Source of the DNA: Stenotrophomonas maltophilia
GTDB taxonomy: Bacteria; Pseudomonadota; Gammaproteobacteria; Xanthomonadales; Xanthomonadaceae
Direction of reading: 5' to 3'
Length of the DNA stretch: 64,000 bases
Assembly: GCF_006974125.1 (NCBI RefSeq)
Contig: NZ_CP037858.1
Span: forward strand, 1,798,001 to 1,862,000
Under the pieces are notes generated by a model that worked only from the letters and a program-made list of their open reading frames with translations, ran no database searches and was not told where the DNA came from. Below, one piece after another: positions 9,495 through 18,929 of this stretch. Each line of letters begins with the position of its first letter. The stretch's first letter is position 1. Made by a program: the position numbers and the translations under genes.

Positions 9495-10256
9495 TTACAG
9501 CTTGTAGCCGGAGTGGATCGAAACGATGCCGCCGGTCAGGTTCTTGTAGTGGCAGCGCTCGAAGCCGGCCTGCCCCATCATCGCCTTCAGTTCATCCTGC
9601 GGCGGGTGCTTGCGGATGCTCTCGGCCAGGTACTGGTAGCTGTCCGAATCGTTGGCGAACAGCTTGCCCAGCTTGGGCAGGATCCTGAACGAGTGGAAGT
9701 CGTAGATCGGCTTGAACCAGTCCGCGGTGACTTCGGAGAACTCCAGCACGCGGGCCTGGCCGCCCACCTTCAGCACGCGGTACATCTCGCGCAGGCCAGC
9801 GTCCTTGTCGGTCACGTTGCGCAGGCCGAAGGCGATGGTGACCAGGTCGAAGCTGTTGTCCGGGAACGGCAGGGCTTCGGCGTTGCACTGCACGTAGTCC
9901 AGGCCAAGCACCAGGCCGCGGTTGGTCAGGCGGTCACGGCCGACCGACAGCATGCCGGCGTTGATGTCGCCCAGCACCACCGAGCCCTCGGCGCCGACGC
10001 GCTCCTTCAGCAGGGCGGCGATGTCGCCGGTGCCGCCTGCCAGATCGAGCACGCGGTCGCCCGGCTTCACCTGCGCGGTAGCCACGTAGTAGCGCTTCCA
10101 CGCCCGGTGCACGCCCAGGCTCATCAGGTCGTTCATCAGGTCGTAGTTGCGCGCGACCGAGGTGAACACCTGGCCGACCAGCTTCTGCTTGTCCTTGGCG
10201 GCGACGTCGCGGAACCCGAAATGGGTGGTACCGGCTTTGTAGGGGGATTCGCTCAT
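9495..10256 (-). CDS. ubiE: Ubiquinone/menaquinone C-methyltransferase UbiE
   Basis: SAM-dependent methyltransferase of 253 aa that methylates the benzoquinol ring in ubiquinone synthesis (and demethylmenaquinol where present). The SAM-binding motif I is V-L-D-L-A-G-G-T-G-D, and the family signatures Y-D-L-M-N-D-L-M-S-L-G-V-H-R and the C-terminal N-L-T-G-G-I-V are visible. Start ATG at 10256 gives M-S-E-S-P-Y-K; upstream in-frame codons are not family-like. Length is typical (E. coli 251). Divergent from the deaminase gene at 10337. Confidence 0.96.
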   Translation of the reverse strand: MSESPYKAGTTHFGFRDVAAKDKQKLVGQVFTSVARNYDLMNDLMSLGVHRAWKRYYVATAQVKPGDRVLDLAGGTGDIAALLKERVGAEGSVVLGDINAGMLSVGRDRLTNRGLVLGLDYVQCNAEALPFPDNSFDLVTIAFGLRNVTDKDAGLREMYRVLKVGGQARVLEFSEVTADWFKPIYDFHSFRILPKLGKLFANDSDSYQYLAESIRKHPPQDELKAMMGQAGFERCHYKNLTGGIVSIHSGYKL

Positions 10257-10336
10257 GGCCCCGATTATCGCACCGCCGGGGGCCAGCGGCACCCCCTGCC
10301 CGTATCATGGCGGGCCACGACTTACCGGAGCCCCGC

Positions 10337-10789
10337 ATGATCACCACGCCCGACTACCAGGCCCTGCTGCAGACCGCCATTGCCGAAGCCCGCCAGGGGC
10401 TGGCCGAAGGCGGCGTGCCGATCGGCGCGGCGCTGTACCACAACGACGGCCGCCTGCTCGGCTGCGGCCACAACCGCCGCGTGCAGGAAGGCGACCCGTC
10501 GGTGCATGGCGAAACCGATGCGTTCCGCAAGGCCGGTCGCCAGCGCCGTTACCAGGACACCATCATGGTCACCACCCTGGCCCCGTGCTGGTACTGCTCG
10601 GGGCTGGTGCGCCAGTTCAACATCGGCACCGTGGTGGTGGGCGAATCGCGCACCTTCCAGGGCGGCATCGACTGGTTGCGCGAGAACGGCGTCAACGTGA
10701 TCGACCTGGACAACCAGGAATGCGTGGACCTGCTGGGCGGCTTCATTGCGCAGCATCCGGAGATCTGGAACGAAGACATCGGTGAATGA
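10337..10789 (+). CDS. Nucleoside/cytosine deaminase (CDA fold)
   Basis: Zinc-dependent deaminase of 150 aa, probably acting on cytosine or a related base in pyrimidine salvage. Zinc ligands are visible in V-H-G-E-T-D (His, catalytic Glu) and in P-C-W-Y-C (two Cys). The length and motif spacing match yeast-type cytosine deaminases better than E. coli cytidine deaminase; in those enzymes the second motif is P-C-x-M-C, here P-C-W-Y-C. Start ATG at 10337 follows a TATCAT -10-like hexamer at 10303 and a CCGGAG ribosome-site remnant. Guanine deaminase or another CDA-fold activity cannot be excluded. Confidence 0.85.
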   Translation: MITTPDYQALLQTAIAEARQGLAEGGVPIGAALYHNDGRLLGCGHNRRVQEGDPSVHGETDAFRKAGRQRRYQDTIMVTTLAPCWYCSGLVRQFNIGTVVVGESRTFQGGIDWLRENGVNVIDLDNQECVDLLGGFIAQHPEIWNEDIGE

Positions 10790-10917
10790 GCACCGTGCAG
10801 TGTCCTGTTGAACCCGCTTAATGAACGCTTCAGTGCCGGCACGCCCTAGTGCCGGCGGCATTTGCGGCCATTGCCGTGAACCCGTGCACAGTCAGCTGCG
10901 CAACGTGCACACGCTGC

Positions 10918-10959
10918 GGTAACACCCCACCCGGCCGCCGCGCCTAGGGTGGGGTTACC
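10918..10959 (+). other. Stem-loop upstream of small ORF
   Basis: GGTAAC and CCCACCC on the left (10918-10932) pair with GGGTGGG and GTTACC on the right (10947-10959), giving a stem of about 13 bp with a two-base bulge and a 14-nt loop. It ends 28 bp before the start of the 86-aa protein gene. It lacks a U-tract, so a leader structure is more likely than a terminator. Confidence 0.5.
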
Positions 10960-10987
10960 GGGACTCCTTTCCCCGGCGGAGCCAGCC

Positions 10988-11248
10988 ATGTGCGCGCACG
11001 CCGTACGCCCCACGCCCGACCCGATCCTCGACGCCATCCGCAAGCGCCTGCAGCAGCAGTACGCGCTGCACCAGCGTGGCGCGCTGTTCTGGACCGCCTA
11101 CCAGAGCCTGCAGCTGGAACTGGTACGCGGCCACCCGCTCGACCATGAGCGCCTGTGCAATGCGATGGCCGACATGGCCGAAGACCTCGGCGCGGTCGAG
11201 CACGCGCAACTGGTAGGCAATCGCAACGCCAGCTGCACATCGCGCTGA
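10988..11248 (+). CDS. Small conserved-type hypothetical protein (86 aa)
   Basis: Soluble, mostly helical protein of 86 aa with no signal peptide or membrane segment. I do not recognise a family. The start at 10988 follows a GGCGGAG ribosome-site-like stretch, and codon use (strong third-position GC) is like its neighbours. It is the first of three consecutive small genes on the plus strand (10988-12137). The N-terminal half carries a basic helix (I-R-K-R-L-Q-Q-Q). Confidence 0.6.
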   Translation: MCAHAVRPTPDPILDAIRKRLQQQYALHQRGALFWTAYQSLQLELVRGHPLDHERLCNAMADMAEDLGAVEHAQLVGNRNASCTSR

Positions 11249-11323
11249 CGCGGCATCCACTGCCTCATCGGCCACACTCGGATGAACCCCCACTCCCTTT
11301 CCACTCAACCGAACTGGATTGTC

Positions 11324-11650
11324 ATGCACGCCGAAGTCCCCACCATTCCCCCGGTCATCAACGTTGACGCCGAGCTTGACCACTGGCGCCGCCAGCATGC
11401 CGACGGCGCACTACCGCACAACTCGTTCGGCTCCTACGTACCGTGGATCAAGTTCGCCTGTGATTCGCTGATCACCCAGCCGCGCGCCAGCAATGCGCAG
11501 CGCGACGAGATGTTCCAGACCCAGTACGCCCTGCAGATCATGCCGCGCCTGAGCGAAGCCCAGGCCCGCGAATTCGTTGATCGTTGCTGGCAGCACGTCT
11601 ACCAGACCAGCCCGGTGCGCCTGCAGGACGCGCCACGCCTGCGCGCCTGA
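11324..11650 (+). CDS. Small hypothetical protein (108 aa)
   Basis: Soluble protein of 108 aa with no signal or membrane segment, rich in Trp and aromatic residues (W-R-R-Q-H, Y-V-P-W-I-K, W-Q-H-V-Y). No family recognised. Two starts are possible: ATG at 11282 (14 residues longer) and ATG at 11324; neither has a good ribosome site. The shorter is preferred because the extra residues are low in family-like character. Ends 64 bp before the iron-permease-family gene. Confidence 0.55.
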   Translation: MHAEVPTIPPVINVDAELDHWRRQHADGALPHNSFGSYVPWIKFACDSLITQPRASNAQRDEMFQTQYALQIMPRLSEAQAREFVDRCWQHVYQTSPVRLQDAPRLRA

Positions 11651-11714
11651 CGGCTGCACGGCCCCTGCACGAGCCACTGCCGATCATCCTCGTCACCTGA
11701 GTGGGACGACGACG

Positions 11715-12137
11715 ATGAAAGCACGCAACCTGTTCAATACGATCGCCAAGAAGGCCGCGGCCGCCACCGGCTCGCCGTGGACCTTCCTGGCCGCGGTAGC
11801 GATCGTGGTGATCTGGGGCATCAGTGGCCCGGTGTTCGGTTTCAACGACACCTGGCAGCTGGTGATCAATACCGGCACCACCATCATCACCTTCCTGATG
11901 GTGTTCCTGATCCAGCACACGCAGAACGCGGATACCGCCGCCATGCAGATCAAGCTGGACGAGCTGATCCGGGCGACGGCCGAAGCCAACAACGAATTGT
12001 TGGATCTGGAAGAACTGGACGAGGAGCGGCTGGAAGAGATCCGTCGCGAGTACGAGCAGATGGCGCGCGAAGCCGGCGACGCGCTGGCGCGGGTGCGCGC
12101 CTGCCATGCAGCGCGGCGCGACGATGAAGCGGTGTAG
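11715..12137 (+). CDS. Low-affinity iron permease family membrane protein (PF04120-like)
   Basis: Membrane protein of 140 aa. Two hydrophobic segments (about residues 22-40 and 48-66) carry the family signature W-G-I-S-G-P-V-F and W-Q-L-V-I-N-T-G-T-T-I, followed by F-L-M-V-F-L-I-Q. An acidic coiled-coil-like tail follows at about 75-130. Bacterial members are annotated as low-affinity iron permeases by similarity to fungal Fet4, but transport by these short proteins is not established. Start ATG at 11715 gives a normal short basic N-terminus; the longer ORF from 11577 overlaps the preceding gene without support. Confidence 0.8.
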   Translation: MKARNLFNTIAKKAAAATGSPWTFLAAVAIVVIWGISGPVFGFNDTWQLVINTGTTIITFLMVFLIQHTQNADTAAMQIKLDELIRATAEANNELLDLEELDEERLEEIRREYEQMAREAGDALARVRACHAARRDDEAV

Positions 12138-12155
12138 CAGATCCTGAAATGACAA

Positions 12156-12215
12156 TGCCGGCCAGCGGCCGGCACTACCATCGATCATCAAGGTAGAGCC
12201 GGCCGCTGGCCGGCT
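12156..12215. repeat. Inverted pair of SMAG palindromes
   Basis: CCGGCC-type palindromes at 12156-12178 (reverse) and 12193-12215 (forward GTAG), arranged as a closely spaced inverted dimer. They sit between the convergent iron-permease-family gene and smeF, ending 6 bp from the smeF stop, where they could form a long hairpin at the 3' end of both transcripts. Confidence 0.85.
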
Positions 12216-12220
12216 GTCCT

Positions 12221-13606
12221 TCAGCTGCGCTCGTGCCAGCCGCCGCCCAGCACCTTGTACAGGGTGATGCGGTTGGCCTGCTGCGCCAGCTGCGCCTGCA
12301 GCTGGGTCTGCTGCGCGTTGTAGGCGGTACGCCGCGCATCGAGCAGGGTGACGAAGCTGTCCAGCCCCGCGTCGTAGCGGGCCTGCGACAGGCGGTTGGC
12401 CTGTTCGGCCGCTTCCACCAGGCGCTGCTGTGAACTCACCTGCTCATCCAGGCTGACATTCAATGTCAGCGCATCGGCGGTTTCGCGGAAACCCACCTGG
12501 ATCGACTTCTCATACTGCGCCAGCGCGATATCGCGATCCGCATTGGCGATGGCGAGGTTGGCGCGCAGCTTGCCGCCCTGGAAGATCGGCAGGGTGATCT
12601 TCGGCAGGAAACTCCACACACGCGTTCCGCTGTCGAACAGGTTGGACAGTTCGCTCGAGCCACTGCCGATGCTGCCGGTCAGCGAGATGCTCGGGAAGAA
12701 CGCTGCGCGTGCCGCACCGATGTTGGCGTTGGCGGCCAGCAACTGGTGTTCGGCGGCCATGATGTCCGGGCGCTGCAGCAGCACGTCGCTGGGCAGACCG
12801 GCCGGCGGCGGTGCCAGTGCAAGCAATTGCGGTGCGATGCTGTCCGGCAGCAGTGCCGGATCCAGCTGGCCACCGGCCAGCAACGCCAGCGCATTACGGT
12901 CCTGGGCCAGCTGGCCACGCAGGCGTGCAGCGTCCGTACGTGCGGTCTCGACCAGGGTACGGGTCTGGGTCAGCTCCAGCGCCGAACTGCCACCACGTTC
13001 GTGGCGGGCCTCGGCCAGGCGCAGCGAATCCTCGTAGGTCTTCAGCGTGGCATCGGCGATCTTCAGCCGCTGCGCATCAGCACCGTAGGTCAACCATGCG
13101 GTGGCCGTCTCGGCCACCAGGCTCAACTGCGCGTTGCGGCGGTTGGCGGCCACGGCGAAGTACTGCTGCAGCGCCGCTTCGCTGAGGTTGCGCACGCGGC
13201 CGAACAGGTCCAGCTCGAACTCGGCCACGCCGACACCAGCGGTGAACTGCTCGGTGACGCCGGCGTCGGTGCCACGGCGATCCATCTGGCCGGTGACGGC
13301 CACGCCGGGCACGCGGTCGGCGCGCTGTACGCGGTACTGGCCGCGCGCGCGTTCAACGTTGAGCACGGCCACGCGCAGGTCGCGGTTGTTCTGCAGCGAC
13401 TGGTCGATCACCTGCTGCAGGCGCGCATCGGTGAAGAAGTCGCGCCAGCCGACGGCGGCGACATCGGCCACCTCGCCCTGCGCGGCCTCGGCCGGCCACT
13501 GCGCCGGAATCGCCGGAGCAACAGCGGTGTTCTTCGGCACCAGGGTGGAGCAGCCAGCCAGCGCGAGCGCGGCGGCAATGGAAAGGAACAGGGATGCACT
13601 TTTCAT
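12221..13606 (-). CDS. smeF: Outer-membrane efflux lipoprotein SmeF
   Basis: TolC-like outer-membrane channel (461 aa) of the SmeDEF tripartite multidrug pump. A lipoprotein signal ends at L-A-G-C (Cys19). Two OEP repeats follow, with long helices and a conserved R-P-D-I segment near the middle, and the P-x-F-P-S-I-S-L-T-G motif typical of RND outer-membrane factors is present. Start ATG at 13606 places the signal peptide correctly. Third gene of smeD-smeE-smeF; 72 bp with a SMAG separate it from smeE. Assignment to SmeF rather than another Sme factor rests on the operon and on smeT. Confidence 0.95.
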   Translation of the reverse strand: MKSASLFLSIAAALALAGCSTLVPKNTAVAPAIPAQWPAEAAQGEVADVAAVGWRDFFTDARLQQVIDQSLQNNRDLRVAVLNVERARGQYRVQRADRVPGVAVTGQMDRRGTDAGVTEQFTAGVGVAEFELDLFGRVRNLSEAALQQYFAVAANRRNAQLSLVAETATAWLTYGADAQRLKIADATLKTYEDSLRLAEARHERGGSSALELTQTRTLVETARTDAARLRGQLAQDRNALALLAGGQLDPALLPDSIAPQLLALAPPPAGLPSDVLLQRPDIMAAEHQLLAANANIGAARAAFFPSISLTGSIGSGSSELSNLFDSGTRVWSFLPKITLPIFQGGKLRANLAIANADRDIALAQYEKSIQVGFRETADALTLNVSLDEQVSSQQRLVEAAEQANRLSQARYDAGLDSFVTLLDARRTAYNAQQTQLQAQLAQQANRITLYKVLGGGWHERS

Positions 13607-13647
13607 GGGAATGACTTCCATCGGTACTGCCAGATGGCAGGAGGCAA

Positions 13648-13670
13648 TGCCGGCCAGCGGCCGGCACTAC
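13648..13670 (-). repeat. SMAG palindrome between smeE and smeF
   Basis: CCGGCC-type palindrome with a GTAG header on the minus strand, in the 72-bp smeE-smeF spacer. It would fold in the smeDEF transcript and could influence relative smeF expression or mRNA stability. Confidence 0.85.
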
Positions 13671-13678
13671 CATTTCGC

Positions 13679-16600
13679 TTACGTGGAGGATTTGCGCTTG
13701 AACACGCGCTGCACCACCACGAAGAACAGCGGCACGAAGAACACGCCGAGCACGGTGCCGACGATCATGCCGCCGAGCACGCCGGTGCCGATCGCCTGCT
13801 TGGCGCCGGAGCCGGCGCCGGTGGAGATCGCCAGCGGTACCACGCCCATGCCGAAGGCCAGCGAGGTCATCACGATCGGACGCAGGCGGTCGCGCACGGC
13901 ATGCATGATCGATTCGATCAGGCCTGCGCCCTTCTCCAGGTTCTCCTTGGCGAACTCGACGATCAGGATCGCGTTCTTGCTGGTCAGGCCCACCGTGGTC
14001 AGCATCGCCACCTGGAAGTAGATGTCGCGCTCCAGGCCCTTGAAGGTGTTGGCCAGCACCGCGCCGAGGATGCCCAGCGGGGCCGCCAGCAGCACTGCGG
14101 TCGGCACGCTCCAGCTTTCGTACATCGCGGCCAGGCACAGGAACACGATCATCAGCGACAGCGTGTACAGCAGCGGCGTCTGCGAGCCGGCCTGGCGCTC
14201 CTGGTAGGACATCGCCGTCCACTCGATGCCGAAGCCCTGCGGCAGCTGCTTGGCCAGCTGTTCGATCTCGGCCATGGCATCACCGGAGGCGACACCCGGG
14301 GCCGGCTCGCCCTGGATTTCCATGGCCGACACGCCGTTGTAGCGCTCAAGACGCGGCGAACCGTAGTCCCAGTGCTTGGTGGCGAACGCGCTGAACGGCA
14401 CCATCTCGCCCTTGTCGTTCTTCACGGACCAGAGGTCGAAGTCCTCCGGGACCATGCGGAACGGCTGGTCGGCCTGCACGAACACGCGCTTGACGCGGCC
14501 ACGATCGACGAAGTCGTCGATGTATGAGCTGCCCCATGCTGCAGCCAGCGTTCCGTTGATCTGGTCGATCGACAGCCCCAGCGAGGTCGCCTTGGCCGCG
14601 TCGATGTCGATGCGGAACTGCGGCGTGTCCTCCTGGCCGTTGGGGCGCACGTTGGCCAGCTTCTTGCTGCCCGCAGCGAGGCCCAGCAGCTGGTTGCGCG
14701 CGGCCACCAGTGCCTCGTGGCCCTGGCCGCTGTTGTCCTTCAGGAAGAAGGTGTAACCCGAGGCAGTACCCAGCTCCGGAATGGCCGGCGGCGGGAAGGC
14801 GAAGATGAAGGCATCCTTGATCTGGCCCAGGGCTGCCATCGCGCGCCCGGTGATCGGCATCACGCCGTTGTCGGCATCACGCTCGCTCCAGTCCTTCAGC
14901 TTGACGAATGCCATGCCGGCGTTCTGGCCCATGCCGGCGAAGCTGAAGCCCTGCACCGAGAACACCGAGTCCACCGCATCCTTTTCGTTCTGCAGGAAGT
15001 GGTTTTCCAGTGCCGCGATCGATTCCAGCGTGCGTTCCTGGGTGGCACCCACCGGCGCCTGCACCAGCGCCATCAGCACGCCCTGGTCTTCGTTGGGCAG
15101 GAACGAGCTGGGCAGGCGCACGAACAGCACGCCCATCAGCACGAACAGCGCCGCGACGATGCCCATGAAACGCCACGGACGGTGGATGATGCCGCGCACG
15201 CCGCGCTGGTAGCTTTCGCTGGTGCGGTCGAAGCCACGGTTGAAGCCATTGAAGAAACGACCGGCCCAGCCCTTGTGTGCGACGTGGTGCTCACCCTTCT
15301 TCAGCGGCTTGAGCATGGTCGCGCACAGCGCCGGGGTCAGCACGATCGCGACCAGCACCGACAGCGCCATCGCCGAAACGATCGTGGCCGAGAACTGGCG
15401 GTAGATAACGCCGGTGGAGCCGCTCATGAAGGCCATCGGCACGAACACCGCCGACAGCACCAGGCCGATGCCCACCAGCGCGCCGGTGATCTGGCCCATC
15501 GACTTGCGGGTCGCTTCAAGCGGTGACAGTCCTTCCTCGGACATGATGCGCTCGACGTTCTCCACCACCACGATGGCATCATCCACCAGCAGGCCGATGG
15601 CCAGCACCATCGCGAACATGGTCAGCATGTTCACCGAGAAGCCCAGCATCGCCAGCACACCGAAGGTACCCAGCAACACCACCGGCACGGCGATGGTCGG
15701 GATCAGGGTGGCGCGGAAGTTCTGCAGGAACAGGTACATCACCACGAACACCAGCACGATCGCTTCGATCAGGGTCTGCACCACGCCCTTGATCGACACG
15801 CGCACGAACGGGGTCGTGTCGTACGGGATCTCGGCCTTCAGGCCGGCCGGGAAGAAGCTCTTCATGTCCTCCAGCGCGGCATCGACGCAGGCGGCGGTAT
15901 CCAGCGCGTTGGCGCCGGTGGCCAGGGTGACCGCCAGGCCGCTGGCCGGCTGGCCGTTGTAGCGGGTGACGAAGTCGTACGATTCCGCACCCAGCTCGAC
16001 GCGGGCGACATCACCCAGGCGCAGCTCGGCACCGTCCTGCGCACCGCGCACGATGATGTTGCGGAACTGTTCCGGGGTCTGCAGGCGAGACTGCGCGTTG
16101 ATGGTGGCGTTGAGCTGCTGGCCCTTGATCGACGGCGCACCGCCGAGCTGGCCGATGGCCACCTGGGCGTTCTGTGCCTTGATTGCCGCGGTCACTTCCG
16201 CGACCGACAGGCCATAGGTATGCAGCTTGTTCGGGTCCAGCCAGATACGCATGGCGTACTTGCCACCAAACACCTGGATGTTGCCCACGCCCGGCACGCG
16301 GCTCAGACGGTCGACGACATTGGAACCGACATAGTCGGCGATGTCGTTGGCGTCCATGCTGCCGTTCTCGGACACGAACGCGATGACGTTCAGGAAGCCC
16401 GAGCTGGACTTGGCCACGTTGATGCCCTGCCGCTGCACTTCCTGCGGCAGCAGCGGCATGGCCAGCTGCAGCTTGTTCTGCACCTGCACCTGGGCGATAT
16501 CCGGGTTGGTGCCGCTCTCGAAGGTCAGGGTGATGGTGGCCTGGCCGTTGGACGAGCTGTTGGAGGAGAAGTAGATCAGGCCATCAAGGCCCTTCATGTT

Positions 16601-16801
16601 CTGCTCGATGATCTGCGTCACCGAGTCCTCGACCACCTTGGCCGATGCACCCGGGTAGGTGGCGCTGATTTCCACCGCCGGCGGTGCGACGTTGGGGTAC
16701 ATCGAGACCGGCAGCTTGAACAGGGCCAGGCCGCCGGCGAGCATGATGATGATGGCGATGACCCATGCAAAGATGGGTCGATCGATGAAAAAGCGTGCCA
16801 T
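13679..16801 (-). CDS. smeE: RND multidrug efflux transporter SmeE
   Basis: Inner-membrane proton-drug antiporter of 1040 aa (HAE1 family, AcrB-like) that exports quinolones, tetracyclines, chloramphenicol, macrolides, biocides such as triclosan, and other compounds with SmeD and SmeF. It shows the N-terminal [13 protein letters not shown], two large periplasmic loops, twelve membrane segments and the proton-relay Asp pair in [12 protein letters not shown]. Full length with no disruption. The smeD stop is 12 bp upstream. Confidence 0.97.
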   Translation of the reverse strand: MARFFIDRPIFAWVIAIIIMLAGGLALFKLPVSMYPNVAPPAVEISATYPGASAKVVEDSVTQIIEQNMKGLDGLIYFSSNSSSNGQATITLTFESGTNPDIAQVQVQNKLQLAMPLLPQEVQRQGINVAKSSSGFLNVIAFVSENGSMDANDIADYVGSNVVDRLSRVPGVGNIQVFGGKYAMRIWLDPNKLHTYGLSVAEVTAAIKAQNAQVAIGQLGGAPSIKGQQLNATINAQSRLQTPEQFRNIIVRGAQDGAELRLGDVARVELGAESYDFVTRYNGQPASGLAVTLATGANALDTAACVDAALEDMKSFFPAGLKAEIPYDTTPFVRVSIKGVVQTLIEAIVLVFVVMYLFLQNFRATLIPTIAVPVVLLGTFGVLAMLGFSVNMLTMFAMVLAIGLLVDDAIVVVENVERIMSEEGLSPLEATRKSMGQITGALVGIGLVLSAVFVPMAFMSGSTGVIYRQFSATIVSAMALSVLVAIVLTPALCATMLKPLKKGEHHVAHKGWAGRFFNGFNRGFDRTSESYQRGVRGIIHRPWRFMGIVAALFVLMGVLFVRLPSSFLPNEDQGVLMALVQAPVGATQERTLESIAALENHFLQNEKDAVDSVFSVQGFSFAGMGQNAGMAFVKLKDWSERDADNGVMPITGRAMAALGQIKDAFIFAFPPPAIPELGTASGYTFFLKDNSGQGHEALVAARNQLLGLAAGSKKLANVRPNGQEDTPQFRIDIDAAKATSLGLSIDQINGTLAAAWGSSYIDDFVDRGRVKRVFVQADQPFRMVPEDFDLWSVKNDKGEMVPFSAFATKHWDYGSPRLERYNGVSAMEIQGEPAPGVASGDAMAEIEQLAKQLPQGFGIEWTAMSYQERQAGSQTPLLYTLSLMIVFLCLAAMYESWSVPTAVLLAAPLGILGAVLANTFKGLERDIYFQVAMLTTVGLTSKNAILIVEFAKENLEKGAGLIESIMHAVRDRLRPIVMTSLAFGMGVVPLAISTGAGSGAKQAIGTGVLGGMIVGTVLGVFFVPLFFVVVQRVFKRKSST

Positions 16802-16813
16802 GGGGTTCTCCGC

Positions 16814-17998
16814 TTACTTCGCGTCGCTGGCCGGCGCGGCAGGCTGGGCGGCCGCTGCCGGCTTGGCCGGAGCAGCGCCCTTCTCGGTGGCCTTGACCGG
16901 CATGCCGGGGCCGATCTTCTGCAGGCCTTCGACGATGACCTTGTCGCCGGCCTTCAGGCCGTCCTCGACCAGCCACTTGTCGCCAACCGTGCGGCTGACC
17001 TTGACCGGGCGCACTTCGACCTTGTTGTCCTTGTCGACCACCATCGCGGAGGTGTCACCCTTCGGATCGCGGGCGATGCCGGCCATCGGCACCAGCACCG
17101 CATCGCTGCGCACGCCGCCACCGATCACCGCGCGCACATAGGTGCCCGGCATCAGCAGGCCGTCCGGGTTGTCCACCTTCACGCGCAGGCCGAAGCTGCC
17201 GGTAGCCGGATCGACGCTGACTTCGGAGAACTCCAGCGTGCCCTTGTGCTCGAAGGTGCTGCCGTCTTCCATCAGGATGCTGACCGGCAGCGACTGGTTG
17301 TCCTGCAGGCGGCCAGCGGCCAGTTCACGACGCAGCTGCAGCAGCTCGGCCGAAGACTGGGTCAGGTCCACATAGATCGGGTCCAGCTGCTGCACGGTGG
17401 CCAGGGCATTGGCCTGCCCGGCGCTGACCAGCGCACCCTGGGTGACGCTGGACTTGCCGATGCGGCCGCTGATCGGCGCGACGATGCGGGCATAGCCCAG
17501 TGTGACGTTGGCCGCATCCAGCGATGCCTTGGCGGCGCCGACGTCTGCTTCGGCCTGCTTCTGCGCGGCCACGGCGTTTTCCAGATCCTGCTGGCTTACC
17601 GCATCAACCTTGGCCAGCTCGGTGATGCGCTTGGCGCTCAGGCGTGCAGCGTTGGCCGTGGCTTCGGCACGGGCCAGCTGGGCGCGGGCGCTGTTGGCCT
17701 GGGCGCGGTAGCTGGCGTCTTCGATCTGGTACAGCGGCTCGCCGGCCTTGACCATGCCGCCTTCGGTGAACAGGCGCTTGGCGACGATGCCGTTGACCTG
17801 CGGACGCACTTCAGCAACCAGGAAGGCATTGGTACGGCCCGGCAGTTCGCGGGTCAGGCCCACGGTCTCGGACTTCAGCGTGACTACGGTGACGTCACCC
17901 GGGCCCTGCTCGGGGGCCTGGGGTTGGCCGCCGCAGGCAGCCACGGTCGCGGCGATTGCCAGCGACAGTGCAAAGGGTCGGATTCGGCTCAGCAACAT
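16814..17998 (-). CDS. smeD: RND efflux periplasmic adaptor SmeD
   Basis: Membrane-fusion lipoprotein (394 aa) bridging SmeE and SmeF. Its signal peptide ends at the lipobox V-A-A-C (about Cys23-24). A lipoyl/barrel-sandwich domain, an alpha-hairpin rich in Ala/Gln/Glu at about residues 95-165, and beta-barrel and membrane-proximal domains follow. The C-terminal 25 residues are Ala/Pro/Lys-rich. Start ATG at 17998 is chosen because the signal peptide begins there; the open frame up to 18163 runs through the promoter/operator. First gene of the operon, repressed by SmeT. Confidence 0.96.
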   Translation of the reverse strand: MLLSRIRPFALSLAIAATVAACGGQPQAPEQGPGDVTVVTLKSETVGLTRELPGRTNAFLVAEVRPQVNGIVAKRLFTEGGMVKAGEPLYQIEDASYRAQANSARAQLARAEATANAARLSAKRITELAKVDAVSQQDLENAVAAQKQAEADVGAAKASLDAANVTLGYARIVAPISGRIGKSSVTQGALVSAGQANALATVQQLDPIYVDLTQSSAELLQLRRELAAGRLQDNQSLPVSILMEDGSTFEHKGTLEFSEVSVDPATGSFGLRVKVDNPDGLLMPGTYVRAVIGGGVRSDAVLVPMAGIARDPKGDTSAMVVDKDNKVEVRPVKVSRTVGDKWLVEDGLKAGDKVIVEGLQKIGPGMPVKATEKGAAPAKPAAAAQPAAPASDAK

Positions 17999-18150
17999 GA
18001 CGGAAAGGCTCTTGGAGGAAAGGATCTCAGCCAGCGCTGATACGGCGGACCCTCCACCAGCAAAGGTGAAGACCGTGCGAACAGCGCCCACCCGGGTGGA
18101 GTGGGAGCCGGACGGGCCTGCCACGCACACGACGGGAATGATGGGAACGA

Positions 18151-18178
18151 AATATACATACATGCTTGTTTGTTTGTA
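18151..18178. promoter_or_regulatory. SmeT operator (28-bp pseudo-palindrome)
   Basis: An AT-rich imperfect palindrome in a GC-rich region, centred between 18164 and 18165: half sites ACATACATG and CTTGTTTGT match at seven of nine positions and extend further with period-4 TGTT/TGTA repeats. A 28-bp pseudo-palindromic SmeT site overlapping both promoters is known for S. maltophilia; the position and size here agree. Loss of repression at this site gives efflux-based multidrug resistance. Confidence 0.85.
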
Positions 18179-18180
18179 AA
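18151..18180 (-). promoter_or_regulatory. smeDEF promoter
   Basis: On the minus strand TTTACA (18180-18175) and TATATT (18156-18151) are 18 bp apart, both inside the SmeT operator. Start of transcription would be near 18144, giving a leader of about 145 nt before smeD. A -10-like TACAAT for smeT lies at 18185-18190 on the plus strand. Confidence 0.65.
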
Positions 18181-18224
18181 CCGGTACAATTCAGCCACGT
18201 TTCACCCGCACTCGTACCCTACCC

Positions 18225-18884
18225 ATGGCCCGCAAGACCAAAGAGGACACCCAGGCAACCCGGGAAGGCATCCTTGACGCCGCCGAAGCCTGCTTCCATG
18301 AACACGGCGTGGCCCGTACCACGCTGGAGATGATCGGCGCCCGCGCCGGCTATACCCGTGGCGCGGTGTACTGGCACTTCAAGAACAAGAGCGAGGTGCT
18401 GGCCGCGATCGTCGAACGGGTGCACCTGCCCTTCATGCAGGAACTGGAACGCACCTCCACCGACCAGCGCGACACGCCGGTGCACGACCTGCGCGCGGTG
18501 ATGATCCACTCGTTCATCGAGCTGTCCGAGGACGAACGCCTGCGCAAGACCATGGAGATCATGCTGCGCAGCGATGCCTCGGCCGACACCAAGGTGCTGA
18601 CCGAAATGCAGCAGGCCGGATTCCGCGATGCGCTGGACCGGATGGAGCGTGCCCTGCGCCGCGCCCAGGACCTGGGCCAGCTGCGCGAAGGCGCCGACCC
18701 CAAGATCGCCGCCCGCATGCTGCATGCCACCGTGCTGGGCGTGCTGCACGGGGCGATGGTCGAACCGGACCTGATGGATCTCAAGCGCGACGGCATGCTC
18801 GCACTGGACATGACCCTGGCCGCCTACGTGAAGGACGGCGTGTTCGTGCCCGGAACGGTGCCCGAGCCGTTGCCGGAAGCGTGA
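18225..18884 (+). CDS. smeT: TetR-family repressor SmeT
   Basis: Repressor of smeDEF and of itself, 219 aa. The N-terminal TetR DNA-binding domain (about residues 10-56) contains A-T-R-E-G-I-L-D-A-A and the recognition helix region Y-T-R-G-A-V-Y-W-H-F-K-N-K. The C-terminal helical domain binds ligands such as triclosan and dimerises. Length and sequence agree with the characterised 219-aa SmeT. Divergent from smeD across 226 bp holding the operator. No frameshift or truncation is seen, so this copy looks functional; point mutations causing overexpression cannot be judged here. Confidence 0.96.
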   Translation: MARKTKEDTQATREGILDAAEACFHEHGVARTTLEMIGARAGYTRGAVYWHFKNKSEVLAAIVERVHLPFMQELERTSTDQRDTPVHDLRAVMIHSFIELSEDERLRKTMEIMLRSDASADTKVLTEMQQAGFRDALDRMERALRRAQDLGQLREGADPKIAARMLHATVLGVLHGAMVEPDLMDLKRDGMLALDMTLAAYVKDGVFVPGTVPEPLPEA

Positions 18885-18929
18885 GTGGCGCTGCTGCCGC
18901 CACCACCACACCCATCTGAGGACAGACCC

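Noticed and set aside
7372..9507. 711-codon plus-strand frame
   Set aside because: Antisense to the M1 aminopeptidase, which has an intact signal peptide and zinc site.
12221..18884. Efflux operon as a recently acquired island
   Set aside because: GC content and codon use match the surroundings, no mobile genes or attachment sites flank it, and smeDEF is a normal chromosomal locus of the species.
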